A stretch of 64,000 nt of DNA from Clusia tigrina (Eukaryota > Arthropoda > Insecta > Diptera > Clusiidae): contig OV050033.1 of assembly GCA_920105625.2 (NCBI GenBank), forward strand, positions 1,778,001-1,842,000, in the 5' to 3' direction. Numbering within the stretch: position 1 is the stretch's first letter; every line of letters begins with the position of its first letter. Positions 26,049 through 36,822 of the stretch are shown one piece after another. Both the position numbers and the translations under genes were made by a program. The notes beneath the pieces are model-generated. The model was not told the origin of the DNA. It saw only the letters and a list, made by a program, of their open reading frames with translations, and did not search any database.

Positions 26049-26266
26049 TGTTTGCATATTGGGATGTTTGTGAGCTGTGTGATTGAAGCCTTGTGCCATG
26101 TAATCTCAGTGTAGTCTCTTCTCTCCGAATGAAGCTCGTGTAATTTTGCTTGGATCTCAGATAATTGTGATTTAGCCAGTATTTTCCACTGGACTCTTTT
26201 CCTGCGAAACTCTCGTATTCCTGTTTAAGTTCGGATGACTGGGAAAGCATTGCAATTAAGAAATAA

Positions 26267-26612
26267 TTATTTAAGGTGAATCAATAGTTCACCTGTTGGT
26301 CGCTTGCCGGCGCACTGCACCTCCTGGTACGATTTGTCCGCCTCACCGGCTTGTCAGTCCCATCGACAGCGTTCAGTTTCGCGTGTGTGCAGGGCGCCTA
26401 TCGAAGTAACACTCCCGTATTTGTAGCCAGTTCCTTGCCCTCTTGGTATTTGTCACTGCGACACGACAGTGCCCTGAAGATAAGAACATCATTGGAGCAG
26501 AAATTAAAAGAATAACAATTTCATTAGTTACACTTATGCTTGCAACAGGAGTACTTACAGCAAGGACAGCAGCAAAAACAACAACCACAAATTCAATGGC
26601 GATGACTGACAA
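26267..26612 (-). pseudogene. Possible broken two-exon gene for a small secreted Cys-containing protein
   Basis: Read on the minus strand, 26612-26559 encodes a hydrophobic leader-like segment (SVIAIEFVVVVFAAVLA) that ends exactly at a strong donor, GTAAGTAC. A matching acceptor TTATCTTCAG follows 85 bases later. Exon 2 (from 26473) continues in the same frame, through residues such as ERCRWD and EADKSYQEVQCAGKRPT, to TAA at 26267-26269. Two in-frame TGA codons break it, at 26453-26455 and 26354-26356, and the first codon is TTG with no upstream ATG in frame. No clear frameshift is needed. The pattern fits a decayed signal-peptide gene with a short fly intron; the spacing of the remaining Cys is only loosely like small von Willebrand C-type secreted proteins. 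Chance is a real alternative. The neighbouring kinase is on the opposite strand and about 0.7 kb away. Confidence 0.3.
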
Positions 26613-27116
26613 TGATTAATGGATGCCACAGTGGCAGGAGTAAATGAAAAGCAGCATCAATCACGGACACATAATGCGATCATGGGGTAATTTTCCAAGC
26701 AATTTCCTTCAGTTTTTTCCTCCTGCTTAGCCGTTTATTAAGGAGATTCCTTAATTAAAGGATGTCAAAAATTTGGCAGCATTTTTTGGATAATTCTGGC
26801 AGTGAGAGGCCTGTGGGTTGGGAGTCATATTGATAAAGTAGCAACATAAGTGGAGCTAATGACGATGTAACTCTCAGATTACTTCTCTAAGATAGTTAAT
26901 TGGTCAAAGGTGTCTCCATAATCCTGAGGATAAAGACGCCGGGGGTATTCTTCCTCCAACCGAACACATTTCCTGCGATCTGAAATGCAGGCTCAACTTC
27001 CACTGTAAAGCGTTTTAAGCACTTTGCCCAATTTAACAAAAATTTATTCTATGTGGAGTTCAGAAATGAAGTAAAATCAAATTGAAAGCAAAATTTTTAC
27101 TTCGGAAATTTCAGAA

Positions 27117-27328
27117 ATGTCGGAGAGCGGTGTCTAGAAGCAGAGAGTGGGGAACAGACCTCGGAATAGTATAGCAGTTTGTGCCCACTACCACCCAGCA
27201 CCGTCAACTCTCTACTGACCCTGAAGTCTACTGCCCCGAGTGCTAAAAGACGCGTAGAGGAACTGACTGAATGCCAGAATCCGCAGTATTCTCCTGTGGA
27301 GGAAAACTGCATCTAATAGCCACACAAA
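27117..27328 (+). promoter_or_regulatory. 5' flank / leader of the adenylate kinase gene with upstream ATGs
   Basis: No TATA box or certain initiator is visible. An ATG at 27117 opens a seven-codon frame ending in TAG. Another at 27271 opens a frame that runs out of phase across the kinase start. If transcription starts far upstream these would dampen translation; equally, the real start site may lie downstream of 27271. The promoter assignment is inference from position only. Confidence 0.3.
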
Positions 27329-27964
27329 ATGAGCATCGAAGTGCCAATCGTTTGGATTTTGGGTGGTCCTGCCTGTGGCAAAGGCACTCAGTGCGCTAAA
27401 ATCTCCCGAAAGTACCAGTTCACTCACCTGAGTACTGGCGACTTGTTGCGTGATGAGGTCGCCAGGGGTTCCTCGAAGGGCCAGGAAATGGCCGCCATCA
27501 TGCGGGAGGGCAGACTAGTGTCGGACGACGATGTCCTGTACCTGCTGGAGAAGGCAGTACGCAGCAAAGCGTCCAGCGCCACAGGATTCATAATCGACGG
27601 CTATCCACGGGCCAAGGATCAAGGTCTGGCCTTTGAGAGCAAAGTCTCCTCGGTAGATCTGGTGCTGTACTTAGAGTGCTTGGACGAGACAATGGTGAGA
27701 CGCAGTAGGGTACGTGCGTCTGTACCAGTAGTGACACGCTTCGATGACACCGATAGTGCGATCCAGACACGCATCAATATATTCAGAGCGAACACGGGTG
27801 CCATCTGCAGACACTACCGCAACAAATTGGTGACCATCGATGCGGATCGGCCGCCCAGTTTGATATTCATCAGCATAACTTGCGCCATCGATGCGATGCT
27901 TCACCACAGGAAACGAAAATTGGCTCCCAAGCCGGAGGCGGGATGCCGACGAGTTTCATGGTAG
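27329..27964 (+). CDS. Adenylate kinase, AK1-type, single exon
   Basis: A 211-residue nucleoside monophosphate kinase that should catalyse ATP + AMP = 2 ADP, probably in the cytosol since no targeting peptide is visible. Seen: P-loop GGPACGKGTQC at residues 12-22 (Lys18); AMP-site motif STGDLLR at 35-41, whose Thr36 favours AMP over the Ala of UMP-CMP kinases; GFIIDGYPR at 86-94 followed by Gln98; and LID-region Arg129, Arg137, Asp139-Asp140 and Arg148. The short LID is typical of AK1 (about 194 residues). Oddities: the usual GETSGR loop is replaced by a sequence two residues longer (ASVPVVTR, 130-137), and a basic tail of about 17 residues follows the fold. The start is supported by a CACAAAATG context and an in-frame TAG at 27317-27319. 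No intron interrupts the frame, so it may be an old retrocopy. Key residues are kept, so it is probably active. Ortholog identity is unresolved. Confidence 0.93.
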   Translation: MSIEVPIVWILGGPACGKGTQCAKISRKYQFTHLSTGDLLRDEVARGSSKGQEMAAIMREGRLVSDDDVLYLLEKAVRSKASSATGFIIDGYPRAKDQGLAFESKVSSVDLVLYLECLDETMVRRSRVRASVPVVTRFDDTDSAIQTRINIFRANTGAICRHYRNKLVTIDADRPPSLIFISITCAIDAMLHHRKRKLAPKPEAGCRRVSW

Positions 27965-28107
27965 ACAAAGAAGAATCTGAAAAGGAGGCTTCTGGACAAT
28001 TTTTGGAAATCATTTATTTGAAAATTGGGAAAATTTGAGAAGTGAATTGAGAGGCTGAGCGGGAAAGTACCGCACCGCACATGCCAATGCAGTGAGTTTA
28101 TTATTCC

Positions 28108-28113
28108 AATAAA
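28108..28113 (+). terminator. Polyadenylation signal of the adenylate kinase gene
   Basis: A canonical AATAAA lies about 144 bases after the kinase stop codon, implying a short 3' UTR. No A-tract follows it, so any retrotransposition origin left no visible poly(A) scar. Confidence 0.6.
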
Positions 28114-31007
28114 ATACGAGTAGTGCACCCGCCCTCCGCAGATATTTGTGCTGTGTTTTATTCATGTCCAACGCTATTTGTCCAACTCTGCATTGGAAAT
28201 TTTTATTAATAATTTAGTTGGGAAACGCGTGTCAACAATTGCAGGGAATTCTGTGCGAATAATTGATTCGGCATGGCACGAAATGGAGCAAGTTTTAAAT
28301 TGCTGTATGCGTGTCAATTGGAAGTAGTCCCTATTGCCACCCTGTCATCCACACCGGAAGCTGTTCTAGTTGAGGCAGGCACAATCCGTCAACAGGTGTG
28401 ACAGTGCCCGGAACTGACTCATTTCGTATTCAAGGGATTTAATGCCAACGCGATCGTCCCACTCCTCGGCGGAAGACAATAACTGCAACAGTGGCACTGG
28501 GGGGAGGGTCCATTAGAATCCTCAGTAAGTGGAACTGCAACTGCGTCACTGCCTGCGAGAGTGCATGTGAGCATTTGGTTTTATGTTGCTGACGTTGACA
28601 GTGAGCCTGACAGTTGCACACATGGACACATGCTGTGCCCTGGCATTGTCTGAGCTCTTCCGAGTACCTCTTGTGTCAGCAACGAGGGTGATGCGAATAA
28701 AATGCAAAGAGCATGGAACATCTGGCAGTGACAGACGGGGGACAATGTGGGTGGAATCCGATGTCCCTATGCGAATGGAAATACGCTCAGACATTGCAGA
28801 TTCCGTTGGTGGCACTGTAACAAAGACCAACTGCAGCGCGGCCGTTCGCTGCTCTGTGCTGAGCCACTGGACGGTCGCAGGGCCCACAGGAGATTCATGG
28901 AAACCGCGGCTGAAGGCAGCTGCTCATGCATTTGCGGAAAATTGAATGCACTTTTCCGCTGTAATGAGCCAAGCCGAGCTGCGAAGAATGGAAGCCGCCA
29001 CTCAGCACTGCCGCACTATATTAATTTGGCAAAAATCCCGCATGAAGCAGCGCTCTTTGATAGCTTCACATCCTGAAATCCATACGCATTGATTTTGCCA
29101 CCCTCTAAACTGCCATTCCATGTCCTCAGTGCCCGTGCCGCTCTTAGCTCGCAAATTGCAACTGCCAGCTCGGATTTAACTGTTTGCTACGTTTTGTGGT
29201 CCATAATGGGCACATGCCACTTCGCCTCTGGGTGTGGGTGTGTGTGGCCGAGTGAACTGCGGCTCCAGTGGCAGGCAGTTCTGTTGCCGGCTTAACTGCG
29301 GACATGTGCTTCAACGGCAGGCTGCGTGTGTTTATCTGCCTCGTCTGCTTTGTCTGTTTTCAATGTATCAATTCGAGCACATTTGCAGAATTTGTTCTCG
29401 TGTTTTACAATTTGCATGTCGCTCACATACTCTCAGCCACCCCCGCACATCCTCAGTTCTGTATGTGTGTATGTGAGTGGCCTTCTGCTACTCGTACAAA
29501 TCTGCGAACAAAGGGACAAAATGCAGCCGCCATTGCCAGCGCAGTTCTCCCCGTTTAACTCCTCTGTGAAATATTTTTGGGACTTCACCTTCTTGATCAT
29601 GTTGCAACTTTATTTCTTTTAAATGTTGGAGACTGATTTCATACGAGGCTCTAATTTACGAGCTTTTTTTTCTCGTGTATCTCACAGCCTTGTATGCTTA
29701 TTCTTCAAAGGAGACTTTCATTGTCACGTCCCGACAAGTCGTTATCTTCGTTACTATTAAATGATAAATTAACCAGAATAAAGTTTGAAAAATGTGTGAA
29801 AGACAGAGCGTGCCTTACTCAAAAATCGTGTTCCAAACTGTAGTTCTGGGTGATGGACTCCATACGGACGAAATCATTTACCAGATTCTCTCTTTAAATC
29901 CTTAACATAGTCTCCCACACTCCTACCATTTCGTTATCTACTCTAGCCAAATTTGGATTCCATTCCACGTTTTTGTCTGGAATTAAGCCAACTCCCCGAA
30001 CATTGCTGGTGCTAAATCTGTACCCTCTAGAGCATCATACTGATGGTCTCCAGTTGAGCATTTTGAGCCCATCTCCTTTTACTATATTTATTAACGATAT
30101 TAGTGGCAGCTTTTCAATTGAAGCATACTCACCCTTAAGTAGTTCATTGGATTCTTTGCATCGCCAACCTGCTCTGTCAGTGTTCTCTGATGGTGTCATA
30201 TAGACCGACTTCCTTCAGATATTGTCAAAAGTTCCTTGCTTTATACTGTGGACAGACTTGCATTTAACTTATCATATGCCAACTCCCTTGAATTCATTGG
30301 AGATCGCATCAGAGTGTTATCTTTGCTTCAAAGTTGTCTGTCGTCAGTCATGTAGACTAATATTATGCCCGTGGGGTAGTCACGGCAGCGTTTGTTCTGT
30401 AGTTGAGGTATCACTAAGTTTAAAGTGTATTCCATTTCCTTACTGATTCTTGGCAAACTTTCTGGCTGCCTGCGCAGACTTGCCTGATCAATGAATGAAT
30501 TTCCGCCGCGCTGCTCCATAAAAACTACTTTCTTTAACTGCAATCACAAAACTTTCTTTCCCAGTTCATCCCCACTCCGCCCTTCTTTTTGTTTGCTAAA
30601 TTATTCGAACTCATTTCCAACAAGGAAAAATCTGTAATGGAAATTTTTGCTTTATGCTGGTGCACCTTTTCCATATCTCTGGCGCCGATCCGAACTTCCC
30701 TTCTCCTCTCCTCCTGCACACAACTTTCTTCGCATACGAAAATTTCAGTTGAACGTACACGTACCGCATTGACGCTCCCCGCCCACCGACCTCTGGGTGC
30801 CGGAAGCCGGGTATGTGCTGCATAAGTGTGCACAGTCAACAAATCAATTGTGTAAGCAGGTAAATAATCAACGGAATTGATTTACTGCGATTTGTGTTGA
30901 CAGCGAACAAGAAAGTAGTCGAATTATTTGGCAGGTGAACGGGTATGAAAGGTGGAACATTAAGGACCGATTTCTCCGCTTACATCAAATCAAGTGTAAA
31001 TTGAATA
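28114..31007. other. Non-coding stretch downstream of the kinase gene
   Basis: GC-rich with overlapping chance frames to about 29570, then plainer AT-rich sequence. No gene recognised. Confidence 0.5.
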
Positions 31008-31443
31008 CAAACAACAAAAATAATATTCCAGCATTGTAGCCCCGAAGGAGCTGAAACTGGAACAATTCACAACATGTCTCAAAACTCAATTCAGCTGAAA
31101 CTCACAACAGAAATTCCTGTTCAACAAAGCAGGACATTTGATAGTCTCATCTCCACATACGTCGGACGATAGTGGGAGATCGCAAAGGACTACTCTAATG
31201 GTGACTAATCGGAGCAAATGCAGAAGTCATATGTTCCGAGTAGTCACCATTAGAGTAGTCCTTTGCGACCTCCCATTATCGTCCGACGTATGTGGAGATG
31301 AGACTATCAAATGTCCTGCTTTTTCTGAGCAGAAATTCCTGTTGTGAATTTCAGTTGAATTGTGCTTTTAGACATATTGTGAATTGTTCCAGTTCCACCT
31401 CCTCCGGGGCTACAGTGCTCGAATTTTCTTTTTGTTGTTTGCT
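31008..31443. repeat. Long near-perfect inverted repeat, possible hairpin RNA locus
   Basis: The left arm (about 31008-31217) and right arm (about 31230-31443) are reverse complements separated by a loop of only about a dozen bases. Over the innermost 86 bases I count three mismatches; the outer parts carry more differences and a few indels. Transcription from either side would give a stem of about 200 bp. Left-arm sequence opens with ATG at 31074 and reads 32 residues (MSQNSIQLKLTTEIPVQQSR and on) to TAG at 31170-31172. The reverse complement of the right arm reads the related MSKSTIQLKFTTGISAQKKQ, then shifts frame. The arms therefore look derived from one, possibly coding, sequence. It could be a foldback element or an endo-siRNA hairpin of the fly hpRNA type; no terminal transposon signature is visible. 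Confidence 0.9.
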
Positions 31444-31790
31444 TTAGAATCATATCCAGACACCTTGTCATCAATGTACCTGTTTGCTGTGCCCCTCTCC
31501 GAACACTTGTATTGCATTCTTCTCTTCTTGAGGGACCTATTGAAATACGACACGGCACAGCGAGTCCACCGTGTCTCCCATCTGGGTCAATGATTTTGTC
31601 CACAGAATGCATTTCGCTGAAATTCCTCCACTCTGGTGGCTCTGAGTGCGCTCCTTTTCACCACCCAATTTTGGGTTTTCAGGTTAGCATCATTAACGAT
31701 GGTCTGCGCGGAGTCTTTGAGTTTTATAATGCCTCTCAGGGACCACTCCAGCCCGACACTTTGTGTTAAAACTCATAAATTTCACTTTCA
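31307..31790 (-). other. Protein-like sequence outside and overlapping the right hairpin arm
   Basis: On the minus strand, separate frames give short hydrophilic, coding-looking segments. One starts with ATG near 31780 (MSFNTKCRAGVVPERHYKTQ). One ends near the arm as KVSGYDSKANNKKKIRAL before a TAG that is also present in the left arm. A third runs from ATG at 31612 into the arm. No single frame is open throughout and no family is recognised. It may be the decayed remnant of the gene from which the hairpin arose, or chance. Confidence 0.15.
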
Positions 31791-32091
31791 CGCTGAAGTG
31801 GGCGTCAGCGGCGACTCTTGTTGCCGACTGCACTGTGCCCTGCCTGCTGCTCGCCGCTTATTAAGCAGTCTCCTCCTACAATAACATATCCTTACGCTAC
31901 TTGTATTCACGGGCTCGTTTTGCCTCAACATGCAGTAAGTATGTCAAATGCTCTCCGGGCGGAGTGGGGGGCGGGGAGGCACTCAGCGCCGTTCCCATGC
32001 AGTTGACAACAATCTCTCATGCTGCGTACTCGCATACGCGCATGCAGCAACATGTCATTTGCATACTCGGCAATTCCACAAGTGAGTGTGT

Positions 32092-32129
32092 GCAGGCAGG
32101 ATGTCAGGCAGGATGTGCAGGGAGGATGT
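32092..32129. repeat. 12-bp GGCAGGATGT-type repeat, three units
   Basis: GCAGGCAGGATGT, CAGGCAGGATGT and GCAGGGAGGATGT follow in tandem. Confidence 0.8.
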
Positions 32130-35100
32130 GCGATGAGCGTGTACACTTGTGTGGAAATGAAAAACAGTAAATCCTCAACATTAACTTTAAGCTGCGCCAG
32201 CAATAATGAAAGCCGCTGCACTTTAAGTAATTGAGTGACGTAAGGATAAAGTTACTCAGCGGTGGGGAATGAGAAGGAGCCAATGAGGCGCTGTTCACGT
32301 CGATGCTATAAGCAGTGTAGAGCTTCCACAAATGATTTCCATTCGGATGTCAGTTTGAAATTTCTGCGATTAGTTGCCATTTGCGAGTGTTCACAGGGCG
32401 GTCTCTTCTCTGGAACCTATGGAGTCCAGTCGATAGAAGAGGTACAAGTAGGTCTGGTGTAGTCTCATTTGTACTCTCTTGAATCCAACCATCGAGTTTC
32501 ATACAAGTACAAGGCTTCTATAGTGTTCAGTAGAATATGGTCTTGTGATATCAGCACCGTCAATGTTTACTTCGAGGATCTCTAGATTAATTACTTCATG
32601 GAAGGGTTCCGGACGCTGGGGCAAAGATTGGTAACATATACTGAAGTTGGGGGCAAATTTTTGATAGTGAAAAAAGAAACTCTTCTGAGCCAGAAACTTC
32701 ATCGGTATATTTGGTTTGACTTCCTTTCCGTTATTCGGTTCCAGGACTCGTAGTCAGACATTGTAAGTGGAGTTCAGTATGAGTTCCTGATGCTGGTGCT
32801 ACCATCTACTCCTTAAGTTAGACTTCTTATATTGCTTTAGTAAAGACTCGCTTTTTCTCGTGGATGTCAGACGTTAATCTGCTCGAACAGGGAATGCCTC
32901 TTTCAGTATGCTATCATTAATAGTCTTATCTTAATGGTGGACCTGATTTCGTTTAACTATAACGTGTGTGCTTCTGTTGTTAAAGTCAGTGATCGATCTG
33001 TGGACTTTAAGGCAGGGGTATTTTCTAGCGCTGGATTCGAAGTTTGTTGTATAAATTAGGCACAGCAGGATATCATGTCCTTAAAGTATAAGCTTCGATG
33101 TTTCCTTGTCTTTTAAATACATCGTCCCCTTTAAGAAGTTCCCAATTTATTGATCTGATATTTACGAGGACAAAGTCCATTTCAGTCTTTCTTCTAGAGC
33201 TCTGTCAATTTCCTAGGGTACCAACAACTACAGTTCAGGTCAATATTTCTTACACTCCGTCTAAGATCTTCATGATTCTTCCAGGTCGCTATTAGATTTT
33301 TACTTTATTATATTCGAAAGGCGGAGTGTAGCGTTACCACAGTGACGGGTTCTGGGGTTGTCAGTAAGATATCCCTTATTTTTCTAGGCAATTCGTTATC
33401 TTATTGCTCTGAAAGGCCTCATGTCGTAATATCTAAGAGTATTTAGTGCTAGGTTATGCCAGGTTAAGCGATTGTCCTTCGACTCACTTAGGCCTGTTTA
33501 AGGCCCATTGTGGCACCACTGGAGCTTCTTCTTCACACTTATAGATCCTCTTTAAACCATCCTGTGGATTTGCTTCAGTGCTAATCCATGACTAATTTAT
33601 ACCCCAAGAAGCAACAATTAAGGACTCTTTCCGAACTGTCTCGAATAGTGTCTCAATATATGCAGATTTGACAGGAATTTAATTAAAAAGAGTGGCAAAA
33701 ACGTGTGCAAAGGAATATGCGGCAAGAACAAATTCTCCGCAGAGGACAACCTTAGGGAAATCGAGGTGTTGGTGGAAGAACCACTGAGTAAAGTACTTGT
33801 GTGACTTATTAGGAGTATACAAAACAAACGCAGAAAGCACCAACGATGACATCGCCCTTCTCCTATAGACCCACATTCAGTTATGCGAATACTCATGCAA
33901 AGGATTCAGTTCAAGTGATTAAAATTGCTCGTGCCGGCATCGATCTCTCTGCAGCGGCTTTAAATCAGCGTCAAAATTGAATTCTATGTTAACGTGAACA
34001 CACAAAAGCGAGGCCCGAGCGAATCGGCGAGAGTTGGTGTCAGTGCGGCTGGCGTGACAGGCAGCCCGAGCTGCAAATACCCACTGGTGACTGGTGACTG
34101 GTGTGTCAGCGGCGTCAAAAGGAATACATTAACATTATGCTGAAATATGAGGCTGGTAAAAACTGTTGCCACAATCGCGGATACACAGCGATACGCAAAT
34201 TGCAGCAGTGTATCATTTGCGCCATCATGTTTTATTCCATTTATTCACGCATTGCCGTCAACTCCGCGAATGCGTTCGCATGCAAATGGCGCCGATGGGG
34301 GCAGGGCGTGTGGCAGCCGGTAATGGAAGCACAATGCTGAAAAATAATGGAGGCGACTCTTCGTTCTTTTTTCGCAAGGAGTATCACATTTTCGCACTCC
34401 GCCTCCTCCTCACCCAGGAACCCCGGGCAGCAATGCGATTATTTGTGTGCGGCTTCCTTTCGGGCCGTTGCTGGGAGCCTGACAAACAACAATTTTTTAA
34501 ATTGTGTTTTTCTTGCCGTGCTCGCTCGTATATCATTTTACACAGTGGATGAATGCAGCGCTTTTTGCGTGCCTCAGCTTTGTGCTTTTTATGAGGCGCA
34601 CTCCTGACATTTGGGATTACGGAGCAGATAGCGTTAAGAGCAGCCAGAGCTGTTGCAGTGCCTCGATTTGCCTATAATCACACAATGATCGGAATACTCG
34701 CAATATCCTTACGGATAATTATGCAAATGTGCGATTGGTGAAGTGCAAAGTTGTCCCCCAGCCTCAGATTCAGTGAAATCTCCGCGTGCCGTCAACCTGG
34801 GCTTAGGCGGTGATGTGCTACAGTCGAGTGGTGTGTAAGGGATGAGACCACATTATGTTCTTTTACAGTGCTTGAAAACTATTGAAAGTATGCAATGCCA
34901 GTATTTGCGAGTCTTTATTTCCCATTACCAACATTTTCAGTCAACATTTGGACATAAATTAAAAGCCTTATTTACAAGTGAGTCCATGCGAGCAACCAGA
35001 AAGAAGCGAAGAAGATGAGTGGAACAAATAATTGTAGTAATTTATTTTGTTTCTATACGCAAGCAAGGACCTTTATTACAGATCTATAAAGGCATTCATG

Positions 35101-36814
35101 TTCGTTCCTATTAAACTTAAGCAGTGTTTCTGTAAATGAGAAAAAATTCTTTCAATAATCGTACGATTGCTTCCAGGCAGCATCATAAAGGGTGACGGGG
35201 CTTCTGAGAAATCTGTGAAACTGCCGTTTGAAATTCTAATTTCAGAGGCTGATGCTGCACTACTCTCCTCTAGTGCCTGTTGAAATAAGGTCCTGCAACT
35301 CGGATGAGCTCTCATGCTTCTGCTTATTTATTTATTCTGCACTCCGGTTGAGTGCGACTTTTCCAAACTAAACTAAAATGTGGCAATTTTTGTAATATGT
35401 CGGAAAACCGGGCAAAGTTTCTCTACCATTTTCAATAATGATGTCACTTTCGACCAATTTGGACGCACTCGCTCACAGCCCGGCATTAGCGCAGCAGTTT
35501 ACAACCTCACAGGTTTTGCAATTTGTTTTAGTTGCGGTCTGCGCACTTAAATGGAATGCGAGAGCAGCGAATAAATATTTAATATGCCAACCGGCAAACA
35601 CTCAACACGAAAATGCAATTTAATGGCCGTGTGGCAATATGAATATGGCTCGAACGCCCGTCGAGAGATTTTAAATCAATTTGGACATTAAACTAGTTTC
35701 GCAAATTACAGTACACTGAGAAACATTCCGGCACAGAGTGACGCTCGAGAAGAGGGGATTAACTTTCAGTTCCGTGGAAAGATGATGGTAGTGTCTTCCA
35801 GAAGCAGCGACCAGAATTTTAAAACTACTGGTATAACACCAGAGTGAGTCCCCTCCCTAAATGTCGGGGAGTAATGCTGGGCAAAACACTCACTTGAATC
35901 GGTCGTTTGAAGCAAAGGGTCAGGTTACCTTCAATAAAAGGCAGCGATAAACTTGAGAACTATGAACCTTGTGATACTGGCCATTATTGGATCCTTAAAA
36001 CCTGGAAATGTCACAGGACAACATAGTCTGCAAAAAGTCAGATTCAGTGTCTGTGAAGGTGACACAACAAACAAATTCCTCCAGACACTATTTAGAAACG
36101 ATTTCCTATAAGTCACCATTGGGCTTCAATACATGATGATTTCAGAGAGCAACCGGGATCACGACCCGCTATTTGTATTAACGAATCCTGGCAGTCCGGC
36201 GAGGCTACCCCGGCAAATTTGAGTCATTACAACACCAACGTGAGGCAGGGAATGTCTCCGCAGACTGATAAAGTGTATTTATAAGCATGATGATATGCAG
36301 ACCACCTTCCAAGTAACTGAGTTAATACTTCATTGGGTCTAAATCAGTGAACACGAATCCTCGTTGCAGTGGCGAAAGGCAAAAAAGTGTTGCTACTAAT
36401 CCTAGAATCCTTCGATCCCTCTGGCTCTGCAATATTTTATTTTTATAAATTTGATCTCCCTCGTAGAATTATTTGACCCAAATACTCCTTGATCCATTTT
36501 ACATCTTCGCATATTCTCAGAGCAGAGTTCAAATCAGAGAAAAGGATGAACAGAAAACTATTTATATCACCATTAGAACACTCAACCCCATTAAAGAATT
36601 CAAATTTTTTCAACAGGATCGCAGCTTCTTTAAATCTGGATTCAGGCTCCTAATTTGAGTGCATTCCTTCCCAATGCCACTGTAATTCCACGAGTACCTC
36701 ACTCATTGCAAGGGGCAAAGAGATTAAATAAATGCGCCATCATGGTATTACGGCTTCGACCCCACCTCCAGTTACTGCCGAAGGAATCTCTAAACAGTGC
36801 CTACTCAGTGATGA

Positions 36815-36822
36815 TGACGTCA
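36815..36822. promoter_or_regulatory. Perfect CRE palindrome
   Basis: TGACGTCA, the full consensus for CREB/ATF-type factors. A single site, function unproven. Confidence 0.35.

Noticed and set aside
26354..26455. Reading the two TGA codons of the broken gene as selenocysteine
   Set aside because: No selenocysteine insertion element could be identified, the start codon is also missing, and ordinary gene decay explains the stops more simply.
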